Source of the DNA: Crocinitomicaceae bacterium
Lineage (GTDB): Bacteria; Bacteroidota; Bacteroidia; Flavobacteriales_D; Crocinitomicaceae
Length of the DNA stretch: 64,000 nt
Assembly: GCA_029254025.1 (NCBI GenBank)
Contig: JAQWYK010000012.1
Location: forward strand, 58,019-122,018
Direction: 5' to 3'
Below are positions 36,901 to 45,360 of this stretch, piece by piece. Position 1 is the stretch's first letter. Every line of letters begins with the position of its first letter. Both the position numbers and the translations under genes were made by a program. The notes under the pieces were generated by a model that was not told the DNA's origin, did not search any database, and saw only the letters and a program-made list of their open reading frames with translations.

Positions 36901-38359
36901 GAGCATCTCTTTTATCCAGGTAAAAAGTATTATTTGTAGCAACAAGCTTTACATCATGGACTTTAGAGAACTTGATCAAAGTTTCGTTCACCCTGTTTTC
37001 ATCCTCCTGGCCATGACGCATAATTTCCAAATAGAAATCGTCTCCAAATTGAGACTTCCACCACTGTAAAGCCTCTTCTGCTTGTTTCTCTCCTATGTTA
37101 AGTATTTTAGAGGCAATTTCTCCATACATGTTTCCAGACAAAACAATGATGTCTTCCTTGTATTTTTCTATAACGCCCTTGTCTATACGTGGAACATAAT
37201 ACTTGCCGTCTGTAAATGCAATACTCGACATTTTCGCCAAGTTGTGATACCCATTCTTGTTTTTCGCCAATAGAACCATCAAAGAACCATTATCCTTGAC
37301 GGTTTTATCCGTATGGTCTTCACAAACATGAAACTCGCACCCGATAATTGGAATAATTTCTTTTTTAACGAAAGAAGTACCTTCGGCAGCCGCTTTTTCG
37401 CGAGCAGCGCGAATATCCTTATTGTGAGCCGAGACGAACTTTTCAAAATGAAAAGCAGCCATCATATTTCCAGTATCCGTCAATGCAACTGCAGGCATAT
37501 TGTATTCCGCCGCTTTCTTAATCAATCCCTTGATGTCCGAAGTAGACTGAAGAACGGAAAATTGAGAATGGTTATGCAAATGAACGAAGGAGATATCTTC
37601 GAGTTGAGCCAATCCTTCTTCAATCGTAGACTTCGAAATATCTGGACCTGTGCTTTTTGGCTTAAGCTTTTCACTTTCAGCCTTTAAGTTGAGGTGCTTT
37701 AACCCAACAGGTTGAATGGTGGAGGGATTCGTCGCTTGAAATTCTTCAAAATATTGCTCTTCGACTTGTAATTCTTCAGCCGTGAATAAGCGTCTTCTGA
37801 CCAATTCAAAGAAACATCGCGTTGTTGCTTCAACGTCGGCCGTGGCATTGTGCGCTTCGGAGAATGGAATTTCGAACAATTCTTGATGAAGCTCTGTGAG
37901 GTTGGGTAGTTTAAATTTACCACCACGTCCTCCGGGGATTTTACAGAGTTCCGCAGTTTTCTCAGTACACGTATCAAGCACAGGCATGCCGTGCATCGGA
38001 GTTGGAATGTCAAAACGAACAAACTCACATCCCATGATGTTCAAGTCGAATCCGACATTTTGACCAACAACAAATTTTGCTTTCCCAAGAGCCTCGTTAA
38101 ATTCAGTCAGCACTCCTTTGAGCGGAACTCCCAATTTTTGAGCTAATTCTGTAGATATTCCATGAATACGCTCCGAGTCATAAGGAATATCGAATCCATC
38201 AGGTTGGATAATGTAATCTTTAGCTTCTATTAGTTTTCCATTTTCGTCGTGTAGTTGCCACGCCACTTGAATACAACGCGGCCAGTTATCTGTGTCAGTA
38301 TAAGGAGCGTTAAAATTCTTTGGTAAACCGGTGGTTTCCGTGTCAAATATGATATACAT
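33992..38359 (-). CDS. dnaE: DNA polymerase III alpha subunit DnaE with N-terminal proofreading exonuclease
   Basis: 1455 residues, about 300 longer than plain DnaE. Residues 1-190 are a DEDDh exonuclease (IFDTETTG, NVGFDLN, HNATADVEAT). Then come the PHP domain (FVHLHNHSQFSVLQST near 272), the polymerase palm with PDIDIDFDDEGR near 684 (catalytic Asp pair), the thumb/finger region with YQEQVM and a KAMGKK block, HhH motifs, and a C-terminal OB fold (LIIAGIITETEHRHTRKGDPFG near 1288). It replicates the chromosome. The fused exonuclease would replace a separate DnaQ epsilon subunit. A perfect promoter box precedes it. Confidence 0.95.
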   Translation of the reverse strand: MYIIFDTETTGLPKNFNAPYTDTDNWPRCIQVAWQLHDENGKLIEAKDYIIQPDGFDIPYDSERIHGISTELAQKLGVPLKGVLTEFNEALGKAKFVVGQNVGFDLNIMGCEFVRFDIPTPMHGMPVLDTCTEKTAELCKIPGGRGGKFKLPNLTELHQELFEIPFSEAHNATADVEATTRCFFELVRRRLFTAEELQVEEQYFEEFQATNPSTIQPVGLKHLNLKAESEKLKPKSTGPDISKSTIEEGLAQLEDISFVHLHNHSQFSVLQSTSDIKGLIKKAAEYNMPAVALTDTGNMMAAFHFEKFVSAHNKDIRAAREKAAAEGTSFVKKEIIPIIGCEFHVCEDHTDKTVKDNGSLMVLLAKNKNGYHNLAKMSSIAFTDGKYYVPRIDKGVIEKYKEDIIVLSGNMYGEIASKILNIGEKQAEEALQWWKSQFGDDFYLEIMRHGQEDENRVNETLIKFSKVHDVKLVATNNTFYLDKRDAQIHDILLCIKDGEMVDTPKGRGRGFRYGLENEEYYFKSPEEMKALFADLPEAISNTIEIVEKCEHYGLARDVLLPAFDIPEEFQSEEDAVDGGKRGENNYLRHLTYEGAKKRYGEITDEIRERLDFELETIERTGYPGYFLIVQDFCQAARDMGVVVGPGRGSAAGSAVAYCTGITNVDPIAYDLLFERFLNPDRVSMPDIDIDFDDEGRGRIIDWVIQKYGAHQVAQIITYGTMAAKSSVRDTARVLNLPLFEADRLAKLIPDISLNKMFKLSDMELQEKLKNNSDDINRVQEIKQIAQGTDLAGQVVQRAVNIEGTIRNTGIHACGVIITPGDITNYVPVALAKDSEMYCTQFDNSVVEEAGLLKMDFLGLKTLTLIKDAVKFVKERHGIDLNPDNFPLDDEKTYELFQRGETVGVFQYESAGMQKYMRELKPTVFADLIAMNALYRPGPLEYIPSFIKRKHGDEEIIYDLDACEEYLKETYGITVYQEQVMLLSQKLAGFKKGEADTLRKAMGKKKFDLLEKMKPQFLDQGEKRGHNRKTLEKIWRDWEAFASYAFNKSHSTCYAWIAYQTAYLKANYPAEYMASVLSNNMNDIKQVTFFMEECRRMDVEVLGPDVNESNYKFTVNKAGAIRFGLGAIKGVGGGPVDTLVSERTENGPFTDIFDITKRVNLRNCNKKAFEGLALAGAFDSFSNMHRAQYFHEENGKTFLSNAIKFGSNYQESLNSSQESLFGEASGVATPAPTIPQVEKWSTIQQLNKEKEVVGIYISGHPLDDYRIDIKSFCTGSISDILNLENNKGKNLIIAGIITETEHRHTRKGDPFGTIQLEDYNDTTKLFFFREDYGKYKSFMTDGSFVFIEGSIQPKKWSKDSNDLEFKVNKIDYLSNLRKQQTNFLKISVPLKSVDHRFIEDIEKIFQRNEGNYPVKFNVYDTVNNLDIDMPSRFVRVDVTDELIRELDEFKVEYVLE

Positions 38360-38379
38360 CGATAAAAAAATTGGGTTAT

Positions 38380-38387
38380 CAAAATTA
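38380..38387 (-). promoter_or_regulatory. TAnnTTTG promoter box for dnaE
   Basis: TAATTTTG on the minus strand ends 20 bases before the dnaE ATG and is the only good box in the A+T-rich gap. Confidence 0.6.
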
Positions 38388-38536
38388 ATGAAATATTTGG
38401 CCAGAGGACAGGGTAAAATCAGAAGTTGTCAACAAAAAAAGTGATACGTGGATAACTTACTCTTTCTGTGCACTGCAAAAAAAATCATGCGATTCCTATC
38501 ACTTAGAAAATCCAAGTTCACCACAATTGCGTAAAT

Positions 38537-38544
38537 TATTTTTG
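38537..38544 (+). promoter_or_regulatory. TAnnTTTG promoter box for the Crp/Fnr gene
   Basis: TATTTTTG would give a leader of about 85 bases before the ATG at 38635. It lies within the longer open frame beginning at 38527 and so favours the later start. Confidence 0.45.
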
Positions 38545-38634
38545 AACAGTGAAGAACTTTTCCAGCACTTGAATGTTTTAAATGTGTTAGTTAGGCATTT
38601 TTCGAACTACAAACTAGAGTTAATACCAGATAAA

Positions 38635-39327
38635 ATGGGAGCAGAAGTAACGACGTTATGGCATGTTGACGCAATCCAATTGTTTGAAGAATTGAGTTAT
38701 GAAGACAAGTTGAAAGTAGAACGTTTGGTAAGTGTAAACAGGTATGCAAAAAGTAGCTCAATCTATGAATTAGATGAAAAGGCTACAGACATTTATTTTG
38801 TAGCGAAAGGAAGAGTAAAGCTTGCGAATCATTCCAACAATGGAAAGGAAAATATTAAATTCATTGTTTATGAAGGTGATCTCTTCGGAGAGATGGGAAT
38901 TGTAGATGATGAATACTTTAATCAACGCCGGGATTTCGCACAATCCATGGAAGATGATACAGTCATTTGTTCGATGTCCTATGAAAACATGCGACTGTTG
39001 ATGAATGATTTTCAGATGCTCAACAAAATTTTACTCAAAAGAATATCAAAACGTTTGCGAAGAACTGAACATCGCTTGGAATCAATAATGTTCAAAGACG
39101 CGCGTACTCGTTTGGTTGATTTTATAAAAGATTTAGCAAAAGACCTGGGTAAACCAATTGGTCATGAGGTGTTAGTGAAGCACCGGTTAACACACCAAGA
39201 AATTGCCAACATAACGGCAATTTCACGGCAAAAAGTAACAACGTTATTGAATGAGTTAAAACAAGAAAACCTCATTCACCTAGAACGTAAATCGTTACTT
39301 ATTCGAGATATGGAGGTTTTTAAATAG
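38635..39327 (+). CDS. Crp/Fnr family transcriptional regulator
   Basis: Start at ATG 38635 gives 230 residues, the family norm. The cyclic-nucleotide-binding jellyroll (about 15-125) has VAKGRVKLANHS and GDLFGEMGIVDD; the C-terminal winged helix has HQEIANITAISRQKVTTLLNELKQ near 181-204 as the DNA-recognition helix. There is only one Cys and no N-terminal Cys cluster, so it is not an oxygen-sensing FNR. The Arg that contacts cAMP in CRP is not evident, so the ligand, if any, is unknown. A terminator follows. Confidence 0.88.
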   Translation: MGAEVTTLWHVDAIQLFEELSYEDKLKVERLVSVNRYAKSSSIYELDEKATDIYFVAKGRVKLANHSNNGKENIKFIVYEGDLFGEMGIVDDEYFNQRRDFAQSMEDDTVICSMSYENMRLLMNDFQMLNKILLKRISKRLRRTEHRLESIMFKDARTRLVDFIKDLAKDLGKPIGHEVLVKHRLTHQEIANITAISRQKVTTLLNELKQENLIHLERKSLLIRDMEVFK

Positions 39328-39353
39328 TGATAGTTTGTTATGAGGAACGCAAG

Positions 39354-39386
39354 GAGCTCTGCCACATGGTAGGGCTCTTTGTTTTT
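39354..39386 (+). terminator. Intrinsic terminator after the Crp/Fnr gene
   Basis: GAGCTCTGCC (39354-39363) pairs with GGTAGGGCTC (39368-39377) over a 4-base loop, with two G:U pairs, followed by TTTGTTTTT. Confidence 0.8.
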
Positions 39387-39402
39387 AGCATGCAGTGACC
39401 CA

Positions 39403-39420
39403 TATATTTGTTTAAATTTG
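39403..39420 (+). promoter_or_regulatory. Two staggered TAnnTTTG promoter boxes for truA
   Basis: TATATTTG (39403-39410) and TAAATTTG (39413-39420) are both perfect boxes 10 bases apart; either could place a start just before the ATG at 39429. The nearer one is inside the longer frame starting at 39408. Confidence 0.6.
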
Positions 39421-39428
39421 CCGAAGGT

Positions 39429-40187
39429 ATGAAACGTTACTTTTTTAAGATAGCATACAAAGGCTCGCATTACTGCGGATGGCAGCGGCAACCGAAACAG
39501 GTTTCTGTGCAAGAAGTATTGGAGAATGAATTGGAGCGTCTATTTCGTGAGCCAATTCCAATAGTTGGTTGCGGAAGAACGGATGCAGGCGTACATGCCT
39601 CAGACTATTATTTTCATTGTGACTTACCGAACTCCTTTCCGCTCGAGAATTTACTCTTTAAGTTAAATAGGATGTTGCCAGAAGATATTGTGATATATGC
39701 AATTCGTCCTGTGCAGCCAGAATCTCACGCGCGTTTCGATGCATTGGAGAGAACATATCACTACAAAATACACACATTCAAACATCCCTTCGCAAAAGAG
39801 TTGAGCACCTACATACCTCAACAATTAGATATTCCAGAAATGAATCGTGCTGCCGAATCACTTCTTGGGAAACAAGATTTTACTTCATTTTCAAAACTTC
39901 ATACAGACGTAAAAACAAACTATTGTATGGTTACAATGGCGCAATGGAAGCAGGTGGAACAAAACGAGTGGCAATTTGAAATTACAGCCAATCGATTCTT
40001 GCGCAATATGGTAAGAGCTATAGTCGGGACACTCATAGATGTGGGGACCCATAAATTAACTCCTTCGGACATTCCGAGAGTAATTACTGAAAAAGACCGT
40101 GGAAAGGCAGGGAAGTCTGTTCCGGCTCAAGGCCTTTACTTAGCAAAGATAACGTACCCATCTTCTATTTTTGATGCTAAAATTTAA
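39429..40187 (+). CDS. truA: tRNA pseudouridine(38-40) synthase TruA
   Basis: 252 residues from ATG 39429. YKGSHYCGWQRQP at the N-terminus, catalytic Asp in GCGRTDAGVHA near residue 51, RTYHYKI near 112, and a conserved NRFLRNMVRAIVGTLIDVG near 188. Modifies uridines 38, 39 and 40 in the anticodon stem of many tRNAs. It stands between the Crp/Fnr terminator and the barrel genes and has its own promoter. Confidence 0.95.
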   Translation: MKRYFFKIAYKGSHYCGWQRQPKQVSVQEVLENELERLFREPIPIVGCGRTDAGVHASDYYFHCDLPNSFPLENLLFKLNRMLPEDIVIYAIRPVQPESHARFDALERTYHYKIHTFKHPFAKELSTYIPQQLDIPEMNRAAESLLGKQDFTSFSKLHTDVKTNYCMVTMAQWKQVEQNEWQFEITANRFLRNMVRAIVGTLIDVGTHKLTPSDIPRVITEKDRGKAGKSVPAQGLYLAKITYPSSIFDAKI

Positions 40188-40219
40188 TTAAGAAGCGAAC
40201 CATTTAGTGGATTTAATCT

Positions 40220-40227
40220 TATTTTTG
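40220..40227 (+). promoter_or_regulatory. TAnnTTTG promoter box for the PorV/PorQ-like gene
   Basis: TATTTTTG ends only 4 bases before the ATG at 40232, so the transcript would be leaderless or nearly so. Confidence 0.5.
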
Positions 40228-40231
40228 TTAG

Positions 40232-41059
40232 ATGCGAACAACACTACTTCTAACATTAACTATCGCACTTTCGAAGGCTATCTCTGCACAAGGATGGCTT
40301 CCTCAGGGAGCACGTTCTGCAGGTCTCGGTCACGCATCTGTTGGACTCATTGATCTCTTCTCATTTCATCATAATCCTGGTGCACTTGGGTTTGTGGTAA
40401 ATGGAGGAGCTACTGTGGCTTATGAAAATCGTTATCTATTGCGTGATTTGCAAAATCAAAGCTTTGTTGTCGCTCATCCCCTTAAAACTGGTGTTATTTC
40501 TGTTGGAGGTCAATTTTATGGACATGAACAGTTCCGAACTACACGTTTGGGAGGGGGCTACAGCATGCTATTCGCAGATAACTTTTCAGCTGGTATTCAA
40601 TTAAATTACATGGGACTTAGACTTGATCCTTTTTATGGAGCAAGACATTCTTTAACAGCTGAATTTGGAATGCTCCTTAAAGTAAATAAGAAGTTAGATG
40701 TCGGTTTTTCGATATTGAATTTAGGAAGGACCCGTCTTGCAGAATTTCAGGATGAACGATTTTCTACGGTCATGAGGCTCGGTGCTGCTTATCATATTTC
40801 TGAGCATTTGAATATTGTTTCCGAGATCCGCAAAGACCTTACACACCAAGTTAGCCTTCGAGGAGGAATGGAGTATATGCCTACGGATCGACTGTTTATT
40901 CGGATTGGAGCTCAAGGTGCTCCAGTGGAGTTTAGTGGGGGCCTAGGTGTTCGTAGGGGGCGATTTATGTTGGATATAGGTACCAATTATCACCAAGTGT
41001 TAGGTTGGACCCCAAGTCTTAATCTATTGGTTCATTTTCAAAAGCCAAGAAATGAATAG
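40232..41059 (+). CDS. PorV/PorQ-like outer-membrane beta-barrel protein
   Basis: 275 residues with a signal peptide ending ALSKAISAQG. Conserved opening GARSAGLGHASVGLIDLFSFHHNPGALG is the hallmark of the PorV/PorQ group of FadL-like 14-strand barrels; alternating beta strands follow to a terminal F-containing strand. In type IX secretion PorV shuttles cargo, and PorQ has an auxiliary role. Which one this is cannot be decided; it may also be an unrelated member. The gene overlaps the next by 8 bases, forming an operon. Confidence 0.72.
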   Translation: MRTTLLLTLTIALSKAISAQGWLPQGARSAGLGHASVGLIDLFSFHHNPGALGFVVNGGATVAYENRYLLRDLQNQSFVVAHPLKTGVISVGGQFYGHEQFRTTRLGGGYSMLFADNFSAGIQLNYMGLRLDPFYGARHSLTAEFGMLLKVNKKLDVGFSILNLGRTRLAEFQDERFSTVMRLGAAYHISEHLNIVSEIRKDLTHQVSLRGGMEYMPTDRLFIRIGAQGAPVEFSGGLGVRRGRFMLDIGTNYHQVLGWTPSLNLLVHFQKPRNE

Positions 41060-43133
41060 CTTCTTATTGGGTTTTTGCTTTCTGTTCATAACTTGCGGGG
41101 CTTTCTCTCAAACAAAGAGTGAAGTCATCCAACAGCGCATGGAATTTATTGCGGAAGAATTTGAAACGGAAGAAATTTCTTTGGAAGATGTTTTTGAAAA
41201 CCTATCCTACTATTATGATAACCCACTTAATTTGAATAGCGCCACCCAAGAGGAGCTCGAACAACTGTTATTACTCTCTGATATTCAGATCAATGAGTTA
41301 CTTGTTTACCGCGAGAAAGTTGGTCCATTGAAAACAATTTACGAATTATTGGATTTTCAGTTTTGGGGTAATCAAACGGTAGAGCAAATTCTTCCATTCG
41401 TGAATATCGCTAAGACAGAGCCAATTAAGAAGAAAATCCCAATTTCCACCATGCTCAAAGACCTAAGGACGGAAGCAATGTTTCGTTGGATTCGCGGATT
41501 AGAGGAAAAAGCCGGTTATGCTCCAGTTTCCGATCAAGTGAAGGAAGAAAGTAATTCCTATTATTGGGGTTCTCCTGATCGTATTTATTCACGCTTCCGA
41601 TTCCGGTATAAAACCAATTTAAGTATGGGAGTGACGATGGAAAAGGATCCAGGAGAACAACTTTTCCGTGGCACTCAGCCTAATGGGTTTGATTTCTATT
41701 CTGCACACCTATTTTATTCAGGAAAGAAATTCGTGCGCAAAGTTGCCGTTGGGGATTATCATTTTCAAATGGGGCAGGGATTGGCATTTTGGTCGGGTTA
41801 CGCTTTCGGGAAAACGGCTGATGCGCTTTTAATCCGAAAAAATGGCCGAGGATTATCTCCCTATGCTTCAGTGGATGAATCACGTTTTTTACGCGGAGCT
41901 GCAGCAGAGTTAGGTTACAAAAACTGGTGTCTAACGGTGTTTGCTTCACAAAAATATGTCGATGGAAATATCTCGGAAATTGTTGATAGTCTTGAGGGCG
42001 ATGCAGCACGTTTAGCTTCTTCCATTAATCTTACGGGACTGCATAGAACGACAGCTGAGGTAGCTCGAAAAAGAAGTCTTCAAGAAACAATCTTCGGTAG
42101 TTACTTAAAATATCAAACGCGCTCGCTTCAATTTGGCTTTGGAGCAGTGCAGCAACTTTATGATGCTCCTTTAGAAAGAGATCCACGTCCATATAATCAG
42201 TTTGAATTTAGCGGGAACCAACTCTTAAACCTTTCAACGGATTACGCTTATGTATATCGAAATCTCAATTTATTTGGTGAAATTGCTCGAAGTAGTAGTT
42301 CCGGAGCTTTAGCTATTATCCAAGGTGCTAATTTAGCCATTGATAACCGGGCATCTGTAAGCGTATTATATAGGAATTATGAGAAAGACTATCATACGTT
42401 TTATTCACGAGGATTTGGAGAGAGAAGCAGAACAATCAACGAGGAAGGGCTTTTTATTGGAACAAAATTCACTATAAGCAAAGCCTGGAGTTTGAATGTA
42501 TATGCGGACATATTTAAATTTCCATGGTTAGTATTCCGCATTGACAAACCTAGTATTGGCCATGAATTTCTAGGGCAAGTTTCTTATCGCCCAACCAATA
42601 AAATCGAACTCTATATTCGATTTAGAGAGCAGTCGCGAATGCAAAATAGTCGTGCCTATGAAGGCAATATACGTCCCACTGAAGAAGTGGTCCAACGTAA
42701 TTATCGTTTTAATTTCAACTATAAGTTCACCCCTGAATTACAATGGAAAACACGTCTTGAATTGGTTACAGTTGACCATTTGTCGTTGCCCTTGGAAAAT
42801 GGGTTTGTTATGGCACAAGATTTAGTATATCGCCCAAAACGATTCCCAATTGATCTCTCGTTGCGCTATGCATTGTTTGATACCGATAGTTTTGATACGC
42901 GGTTGTATTTATTTGAAAGTAATTTGTTGAATGTTTTTAGTATACCAGCTTATTTCAGTGAGGGAAGTCGGTATTACATATTGTTAAAATATGACTATAA
43001 AAAGAATGTTGAAATTTGGTTGCGCTACGCAGCATTTATCTATGCTAATGAGACTGAACTGGGAACAGGCCCTGAAGAAATTTTAGGTGGGACGCGAAGT
43101 GAAGTAGGGGTCCAGCTTAGAATTCGATTGTAA
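41052..43133 (+). CDS. HhH-domain outer-membrane beta-barrel protein
   Basis: 693 residues. After a signal peptide (ending CGAFSQ) residues about 50-120 hold a ComEA-like helix-hairpin-helix (NPLNLNSATQEELEQLLLLSDIQINELLVYREK). The rest is beta-strand repeats typical of a large barrel, ending in an Arg-aromatic strand with RIRL. An HhH on an outer-membrane barrel suggests DNA or protein contact at the cell surface; this is inferred. Overlaps the previous gene by 8 bases; the start codon falls inside the stop region of that gene. Confidence 0.75.
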   Translation: MNSFLLGFCFLFITCGAFSQTKSEVIQQRMEFIAEEFETEEISLEDVFENLSYYYDNPLNLNSATQEELEQLLLLSDIQINELLVYREKVGPLKTIYELLDFQFWGNQTVEQILPFVNIAKTEPIKKKIPISTMLKDLRTEAMFRWIRGLEEKAGYAPVSDQVKEESNSYYWGSPDRIYSRFRFRYKTNLSMGVTMEKDPGEQLFRGTQPNGFDFYSAHLFYSGKKFVRKVAVGDYHFQMGQGLAFWSGYAFGKTADALLIRKNGRGLSPYASVDESRFLRGAAAELGYKNWCLTVFASQKYVDGNISEIVDSLEGDAARLASSINLTGLHRTTAEVARKRSLQETIFGSYLKYQTRSLQFGFGAVQQLYDAPLERDPRPYNQFEFSGNQLLNLSTDYAYVYRNLNLFGEIARSSSSGALAIIQGANLAIDNRASVSVLYRNYEKDYHTFYSRGFGERSRTINEEGLFIGTKFTISKAWSLNVYADIFKFPWLVFRIDKPSIGHEFLGQVSYRPTNKIELYIRFREQSRMQNSRAYEGNIRPTEEVVQRNYRFNFNYKFTPELQWKTRLELVTVDHLSLPLENGFVMAQDLVYRPKRFPIDLSLRYALFDTDSFDTRLYLFESNLLNVFSIPAYFSEGSRYYILLKYDYKKNVEIWLRYAAFIYANETELGTGPEEILGGTRSEVGVQLRIRL

Positions 43134-43296
43134 CCACTCCGATTGATTTTAACATTTTTTTAATTGCTATTTCGTGGCCTTATTGATCTATTCAATGCAT
43201 TGATTTAACACGATTTATTATACTTTACTTCGCTTTCCACGAAGGATTGTTATTAAGCAGTTCGTTCTACACGCATGTACATATTGATTATGTAGC

Positions 43297-43304
43297 TATA
43301 TTTG
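43297..43304 (+). promoter_or_regulatory. TAnnTTTG promoter box for tRNA-Pro
   Basis: TATATTTG ends 13 bases before the first base of the tRNA. The gap from the previous gene (43134-43296) holds no other feature I can support. Confidence 0.6.
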
Positions 43305-43317
43305 CGAAACATCAATT

Positions 43318-43392
43318 CGGGATGTAGCTTAGTCCGGTTAAAGTGCGCGTCTGGGGGGCGCGAGATCGGAGGTTCGAATCCTCTCATCCCGA
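43318..43392 (+). tRNA. tRNA-Pro (anticodon GGG)
   Basis: Acceptor arm CGGGATG pairs with CATCCCG (43385-43391) with discriminator A at 43392. The anticodon stem CGCGT/GCGCG closes a 7-base loop CTGGGGG, so the anticodon is GGG (decodes CCC and CCU). The T arm GGAGG TTCGAAT CCTCT is standard. CCA is not encoded. No D-arm defect was seen. Confidence 0.95.
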
Positions 43393-43404
43393 CAAATAAA
43401 ACGT

Positions 43405-44340
43405 ATGTTAAACCTCAATATTTTCTTCATCCTATTCTGGACGGGCATAAGCATTGGTCAGGAGGTCATTGACACGCTCTATACCCCTGAAGGTACTATG
43501 CTAATTTTTTCGAATAGAACATGGGAATATATAGAAGATAGAGATTTTGATGGAGTTTTGAATGAATTCCTTTACAACTATTTTGAAGAGGATTCTACCT
43601 ACAATTTTAGCCTGTCTTGGAATGAGGACATGTGTTATACCTCGAACAAAACAAATGACCTCAGTAAATTGAAAGATACACTGTGGATTTGTGTTGTTGA
43701 TTCCGCCTACAATAATTTTGTAATGCCTTGGGATGGTGTAGTTAACTCACGTTATGGTTACAGAAAGGGGAGGTACCACAACGGAATTGATATAGACCTC
43801 AATACCGGAGACACTGTTGTAGCTGCCTTTGCGGGGAAGGTAAGGTATTCAAGGTATAATGACTCTGGATTTGGAAACCTCGTGATTATTCGTCATTACA
43901 ATGGTTTAGAAACATTTTACGCACACTTAAGTAAACTCTTGGTAGTTCCCAATCAAGAGGTGAAAGCAGGAGATGTGATTGGGCTAGGGGGGAATACAGG
44001 TCGCTCGTATGGTGCTCATTTGCATTTTGAAACGCGCTTTTACGATGCACCCATCAACCCAGAAGAAATTATCGATTTTAAAGCAAAAGAATTAATGGAC
44101 GAGAACCTATTCATCCATAGGGGGCTCTTTCGACCGGGCGCAGCGGTTTCTAATAACTATGGACCTGTTGCGGCTTCTTCTAGTGGGTCTGGTGATTCAA
44201 AATATCACAAGATAAGAAGCGGTGACACATTAGGTGCAATTGCACGAAGATACGGAACAAACGTTAGTAGACTTTGTCAATTAAATGGGATTCGCTCCAC
44301 AACCACATTGAAAATTGGCCGCACGTTGAGGGTTAGATAA
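43405..44340 (+). CDS. M23 metallopeptidase with C-terminal LysM domain
   Basis: 311 residues with a signal peptide. The LytM-type domain (about 110-230) has HNGIDID with the first zinc His and Asp, GNLVIIRHYNGLETFYAHL and the HLHFE zinc/catalytic motif near 213. A LysM (YHKIRSGDTLGAIARRYGTNVSRLCQLNGI, about 267-300) binds peptidoglycan. It is a periplasmic endopeptidase or an amidase activator; residues look intact, so catalysis is likely. It starts 12 bases after the tRNA. Confidence 0.88.
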   Translation: MLNLNIFFILFWTGISIGQEVIDTLYTPEGTMLIFSNRTWEYIEDRDFDGVLNEFLYNYFEEDSTYNFSLSWNEDMCYTSNKTNDLSKLKDTLWICVVDSAYNNFVMPWDGVVNSRYGYRKGRYHNGIDIDLNTGDTVVAAFAGKVRYSRYNDSGFGNLVIIRHYNGLETFYAHLSKLLVVPNQEVKAGDVIGLGGNTGRSYGAHLHFETRFYDAPINPEEIIDFKAKELMDENLFIHRGLFRPGAAVSNNYGPVAASSSGSGDSKYHKIRSGDTLGAIARRYGTNVSRLCQLNGIRSTTTLKIGRTLRVR

Positions 44341-44354
44341 ACTCATCTGAAATA

Positions 44355-45299
44355 TCACTTAAAAACAGTACTCCTAAATACGTCTACAAGCTCTGTCATA
44401 ATTGGTAGATTAGGGTCTATATATGTCATCATATTGGCGTCTCTATCACCTTCTACTTTTTTGAAGATATGATTCATACCCTCAATCATGTGAAGCTGGG
44501 CATGCCTATTCTGTCCAACCAATAATCGGGCGTCTTGAATTTGAACTTGAATATCTTGATCTCCCTGAATCACGAACACTGGGCAAGATAGTGTTGAAAC
44601 CAATTTAGCTGGATCATATTTCATCCAAGAAACAATATAAGGTTGAATACTTTCTCTAAATAAGGAAATGAGATTAGGATTTACCTGTTTCACCAATAAA
44701 CCCACTTCCAAAGAGTCAAAAATTATCTTTGCGTCTGCGGCGAGTTTTTCATCTTGAGCACCTAACTGCTCTAAGATAACCTCGTCAATCCGGCGACCAG
44801 CTCCAGCCAAAGATACCACTTGTTTAACAGGTGTATTTTGCGCAGCTGCCAATGCGAAAAAGGAGCCTTCGCTGTGTCCAATAAGTGTGATTCCTCCCAA
44901 TTTTTTATTGTTCCGCAGGAATTCGATCCATAATTTGACATCTAGGATAAAGTCTTCAACGGTTAACTCGATTTCCGGCTTGCTTGCTGAGGCACTTGCG
45001 CCGATACCTTGCTTGTCATAGCGTAAAGTTGCTACCCCCAAGTTCACAAGAGAATCCGAAAGCATTTTCAAGCTATTGTTTTTCATGAAAGGATTATTGC
45101 CATTTCTATCTGTGGGACCAGAACCAGCAATGATGAGTGCTACTGGTATATCCGATTTCTTTCCTTTGGGCAGGGTTAACGTGCCGTATACTTTTCCATT
45201 TGAGTTTGAAATTGAAACTTCTTTTTCTTTTTGAGCATATGAAAAGAACACGACTATTAGTAGGGTAGAGAGCAATAGATAACTTGGATTGAACTTCAT
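44355..45299 (-). CDS. Exported alpha/beta hydrolase
   Basis: 314 residues with a signal peptide (ends SYAQ). Catalytic triad candidates: Ser in GHSEGS near residue 143, Asp in GDQDIQ near 246, and His in MNHIFKK near 276. The oxyanion segment is IAGSGPTDRNG near 58. Resembles dienelactone-hydrolase-like or serine aminopeptidase S33-like enzymes acting outside the cytoplasm. Substrate unknown. It converges on the M23 gene. Confidence 0.82.
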   Translation of the reverse strand: MKFNPSYLLLSTLLIVVFFSYAQKEKEVSISNSNGKVYGTLTLPKGKKSDIPVALIIAGSGPTDRNGNNPFMKNNSLKMLSDSLVNLGVATLRYDKQGIGASASASKPEIELTVEDFILDVKLWIEFLRNNKKLGGITLIGHSEGSFFALAAAQNTPVKQVVSLAGAGRRIDEVILEQLGAQDEKLAADAKIIFDSLEVGLLVKQVNPNLISLFRESIQPYIVSWMKYDPAKLVSTLSCPVFVIQGDQDIQVQIQDARLLVGQNRHAQLHMIEGMNHIFKKVEGDRDANMMTYIDPNLPIMTELVDVFRSTVFK

Positions 45300-45360
45300 A
45301 CTGAACAGATTTGTTTACCTTCGCAAAGAAACTCATAATAATTAATTCATAAAAGAAATT

